From NCBI GenBank assembly GCA_000469685.2, contig LS997566.1, positions 3,936,925 through 4,000,924 of the forward strand: DNA of 64,000 nucleotides. Reading direction: 5' to 3'. The notes beneath the pieces were generated by a model. It was not told where the DNA came from. It saw nothing but the letters and a program-made list of their open reading frames with translations, and searched no databases. This DNA comes from Haemonchus contortus (taxonomy: Eukaryota > Nematoda > Chromadorea > Rhabditida > Trichostrongylidae). The translations under genes were made by a program, and so were the position numbers. Each line of letters starts with the position of its first letter. Position 1 is the first letter of the stretch. Below are positions 61,601-64,000 of the stretch, one piece after another.

Positions 61601-64000
61601 CCATGTTGTTGTTGGGTGAGCGACTACACAGAAAACAGTGGAATAGGCAGACGATAGTAGTTAATGTTAGCGCTGCTATAAGCTAGCAGAACAAAGCTCA
61701 CAGTAGAAATCAAGGTTTAGTGAGAATATCAATAAAATCCGATTCTAACAGCTGAGCCGAATGCATGGCTCTTCCTCCACTGTATCGAAATATTGATGAA
61801 CGCTTTTAGAGCGAGTTATGGAATTGGGAGCGTGTTTTGATTCGTCCTGACAGACATGGTTGCAAGCTAGCGGTCCCATGGGGCATGGGGCAGGTGGAAG
61901 CCCGTATGATCCTGAGCATGACTTTGATCCACGCATCGGTCCCCTATTAGGGTCTTAGTTAGCCTGTGAACTCTGCTCTCTGGACTTATCGCTCAAAGTG
62001 GACGTGTACTTGTCAGGCTGGTAGCCGTCTGAATCTCGTAATCATCGCTGAAGGAGCTACCGACGCTGCGGGAAAGCGAATCAACAGCGACGAGGTCAAG
62101 AAGATTATAGAAGAGAAACTGAAGGTTATTCAGAATATAGTTTGAATAGGTTTTGAATTAAAAAGTAGGGAGACACACCGACCTTATTGCAGTTCGAAGT
62201 CAGAGTCGCCTCTCTTGGCTATTTGCAAAGAGGAGGTGCCCCAAGCTTTCTCGATAGACTTCTGGGCTGTCGAATGGGATCTGAAGCTGTAAACACCTTG
62301 TTAAGCAGTGATCCCAAATCTCCGAAGTTGCTATGCCTGAAAGGTAAGTCTAGATAAAAGATTAGTCTGAATTCTAATTGAAAAGGACCCTCAATATCTG
62401 TTTAGGCCATGTGATCGTGAAGTTACCTCTGTCGAAGCTCCTCGGTAAAACGCAAAAGGTGAGTTGCTGGAATCGATCAATACCTATAAAATGCATATAA
62501 AAAATTGGCCTGCACCAACTGTTTTATACGGTCCTATGAAATCAGTTAATCATCTACAATACAGTAATTCGATTTAGATTCGCGAGGAGAAACGAAAGGG
62601 CTCCTTGACCGATGCAGCCGATGCACGTGGCAAGAATTTCAAGCAAAAAACTGACTTCGTTCAGGTTGGAGCGAGTAGTCATATTTGGGACCGAGTAGTC
62701 ATATGACCATTTCTGTTGCTAAGCTTCGAACTCCCGAGTTGAAGAAAATCTGTTTCCAAGTTTTGGGAATGATCTGTCGGATTTGACTCTCCAAAGAGCT
62801 CGGCATAGGTTTAGATCGATCTGTACGGGTTTGTATAGGCCAGCCGTTTTAGCAATTGCTGTTTGCTCTATTTACGGGAACCCATTTTTATAGAATGTCT
62901 TGAACTATTCATAAAGTCAGTCCATGGCATGAGAATGAACTTGCTCTCCTTTTTCAGCTGATCGCTGAGCCGCCCAGTTTCTTCTTCGGGGTAGCAAGAA
63001 ATTTTGCAGTTATTCATGTGGGAACACCTGCTGCTGGTAAGCTTCAAAGTTTTGTTCCTGAACGCTCTGAACCCTTGGGAACTGATTTTTGGGAAAAAGT
63101 ACAACCAGAGCAACAAAGCTTTTCATTAAGGGATGAATTGCGTAACACATGCTTTCGTCCGAATTGCAAATCATTCGAAATACAATGTGTTTGGAATCGA
63201 ACGATGCTGGGAAGGTCTTGCTGAAGGAAGATTCAGGGTACTGCAGATAATATTTATGTTATAAAAACAGCAACCTAGCGCGGTGCCTAGATCTACTGGC
63301 CCCGTTTATATACAGTCTCAGACCATAAGGGAGTCTGGGGAAGGCAAACTTCTACCTTTTGCAATAACCACCTGGTCAGCCTCTAGTCAGGACATTCTTG
63401 GCGTGTGCGTTTTCATATGTGAGGGCTGGTCTGTCCTCCGCTTGCCCAGGTTCGGCCGGTACTTGAAACGGAATCAGTTGGTAGCAACCCCTTTTACCTG
63501 TGGTCTCAGCAGTTATATTACGAGGAAGGGTAGGTCGTGAACATCCCGCCCAGCCCAGTGCACGCCAAGTATATTCAGGAGTCACGGCTTTTGACAGAAG
63601 CAAAAAAAAATTACAGAAGTTGTAGTAATTGAACCATTATCGAAGGTGCTATGCAGTTTTTACATTTTTTGTTCTTAAAACTCAGGAACTAAATTGGGGC
63701 AATGTTACTGGATGGATGTATCGTGGAGGATCTGAACTTGGCTCGAAAAAACAACTACCCACTGAGATTGAAAAACTCTCTTCTGCTCTAAGAGAACAGA
63801 ATATAGAAGGACTGCTGATTGTGGGAGGATTCGAGGTTTGCTTTCAATAATCTTTTGTTATACCTTCACCTTCATATAGACATTTACCTTCGCTTTTTAT
63901 TGGTATCACCAGTTGTGTCCGCTTGGAAATCACAGGTGATGCCACTTTTCGTTTAGGCTTTTCAATCTGCTATAATCTTGAACGAGGCTCGAAATAGTTA
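58618..64000 (+). CDS. pfk: ATP-dependent 6-phosphofructokinase, divergent paralogue, cut by the right edge
   Basis: PFK phosphorylates fructose 6-phosphate, the committed step of glycolysis. Exons: 58618-58669, 58729-58812, 59289-59421, 59541-59680, 60673-60733, 61131-61260, 61334-61471, 62017-62124, 62193-62343, 62406-62458, 62578-62664, 62958-63036, 63131-63237, 63686-63835, 63957-64000 (continues). Kept motifs are [23 protein letters not shown] (ATP), [10 protein letters not shown] (catalytic Asp), [19 protein letters not shown], and the second-half start [12 protein letters not shown] and LLIVGGFE, so this is the animal two-domain form. Changes from the usual sequence: GGD is GSD, MGRHCGY is [15 protein letters not shown] is LGYLQRGG. 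These remove residues that hold fructose 6-phosphate, so activity is doubtful. Exon 3 ends at a weak GTTCTA donor; the stronger GTTCGT at 59,414 is out of frame. Intron 4 contains a retroelement remnant. Confidence 0.93.
59700..60600 (+). mobile_element. Non-LTR (RTE-type) retrotransposon remnant, 3' end of reverse transcriptase ORF
   Basis: Broken frames match the C-terminal part of nematode non-LTR polyproteins: [18 protein letters not shown] then [17 protein letters not shown] (59,880-59,990), later [19 protein letters not shown] and [10 protein letters not shown] (60,245-60,345), [20 protein letters not shown] (from about 60,351) and [18 protein letters not shown] ending in a stop near 60,505. 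The order and the closing KW...R.NPAS.RD signature fit the end of such an ORF. Frameshifts and stops break it and the active-site segment is not intact. It sits in intron 4 of the phosphofructokinase gene in the same orientation. Confidence 0.75.
60987..60998 (+). repeat. G12 homopolymer
   Basis: Twelve consecutive G in a phosphofructokinase intron. Similar runs are G12 at 13,398-13,409, C14 at 26,437-26,450 and C18 at 37,445-37,462. Confidence 0.95.

Noticed and set aside
61745..61936. Minus-strand open frame in a phosphofructokinase intron
   Set aside because: It is antisense to a well-supported intron and has no family match that I recognise.

Overview
This window is nuclear DNA from a nematode, most probably a clade V (strongylid/hookworm-like) worm. 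The genes are cut into many short exons by introns of about 50-100 bases with TTTCAG-type acceptors. Several start codons sit just behind a TTTCAG acceptor, as expected for spliced-leader trans-splicing. The proteins read as nematode or animal orthologues. No tool was run; every gene model was assembled by eye from reading frame, splice sites and phase, and recalled family alignments.

Layout. 1-9 kb: no gene recognised. About 9-13.6 kb (+): a two-Ig-domain, single-pass membrane protein (ZIG-like), firm from 12,000 on, with uncertain exons upstream. 15.35-19.18 kb (-): complete 14-exon cct-7, the CCT/TRiC eta subunit. 19.2-25.0 kb: no gene recognised. 25.0-26.7 kb (+): a GNAT/AANAT-like N-acetyltransferase. 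27.1-30.8 kb (-): a small glycine-rich membrane protein of unknown function whose second intron holds a 1.48 kb inverted-repeat transposon. 31.2-41.8 kb (-): complete 28-exon BMS1, the ribosome-biogenesis GTPase, with a mariner copy in one intron and a 2.4 kb GC-rich tandem array in another. 42.8-50.5 kb (+): a long, low-complexity, basic nuclear protein of about 30 exons. 50.8-57.5 kb (+): a KANSL3-like NSL-complex subunit with a second GC-rich tandem array in an intron. 58.6 kb to the right edge (+): a divergent phosphofructokinase (15 exons seen, cut by the window end) with a non-LTR retrotransposon remnant in an intron.

The genes are mostly housekeeping (protein folding, 40S subunit assembly, chromatin, glycolysis) and do not form one pathway. 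Two same-strand neighbour pairs could be nematode operons: BMS1 with the small membrane gene, and the nuclear basic protein with KANSL3. The accessory material lies in introns: one mariner, one PIF/Harbinger-like foldback element, one RTE-type remnant, two related GC-rich tandem arrays and several long G/C homopolymers. I did not find a clear new defence or mobile system. The best leads are the phosphofructokinase with altered substrate-binding residues, the chromatin gene pair, the tandem arrays in introns of essential genes, and the foldback element with a tRNA-like segment in each arm.
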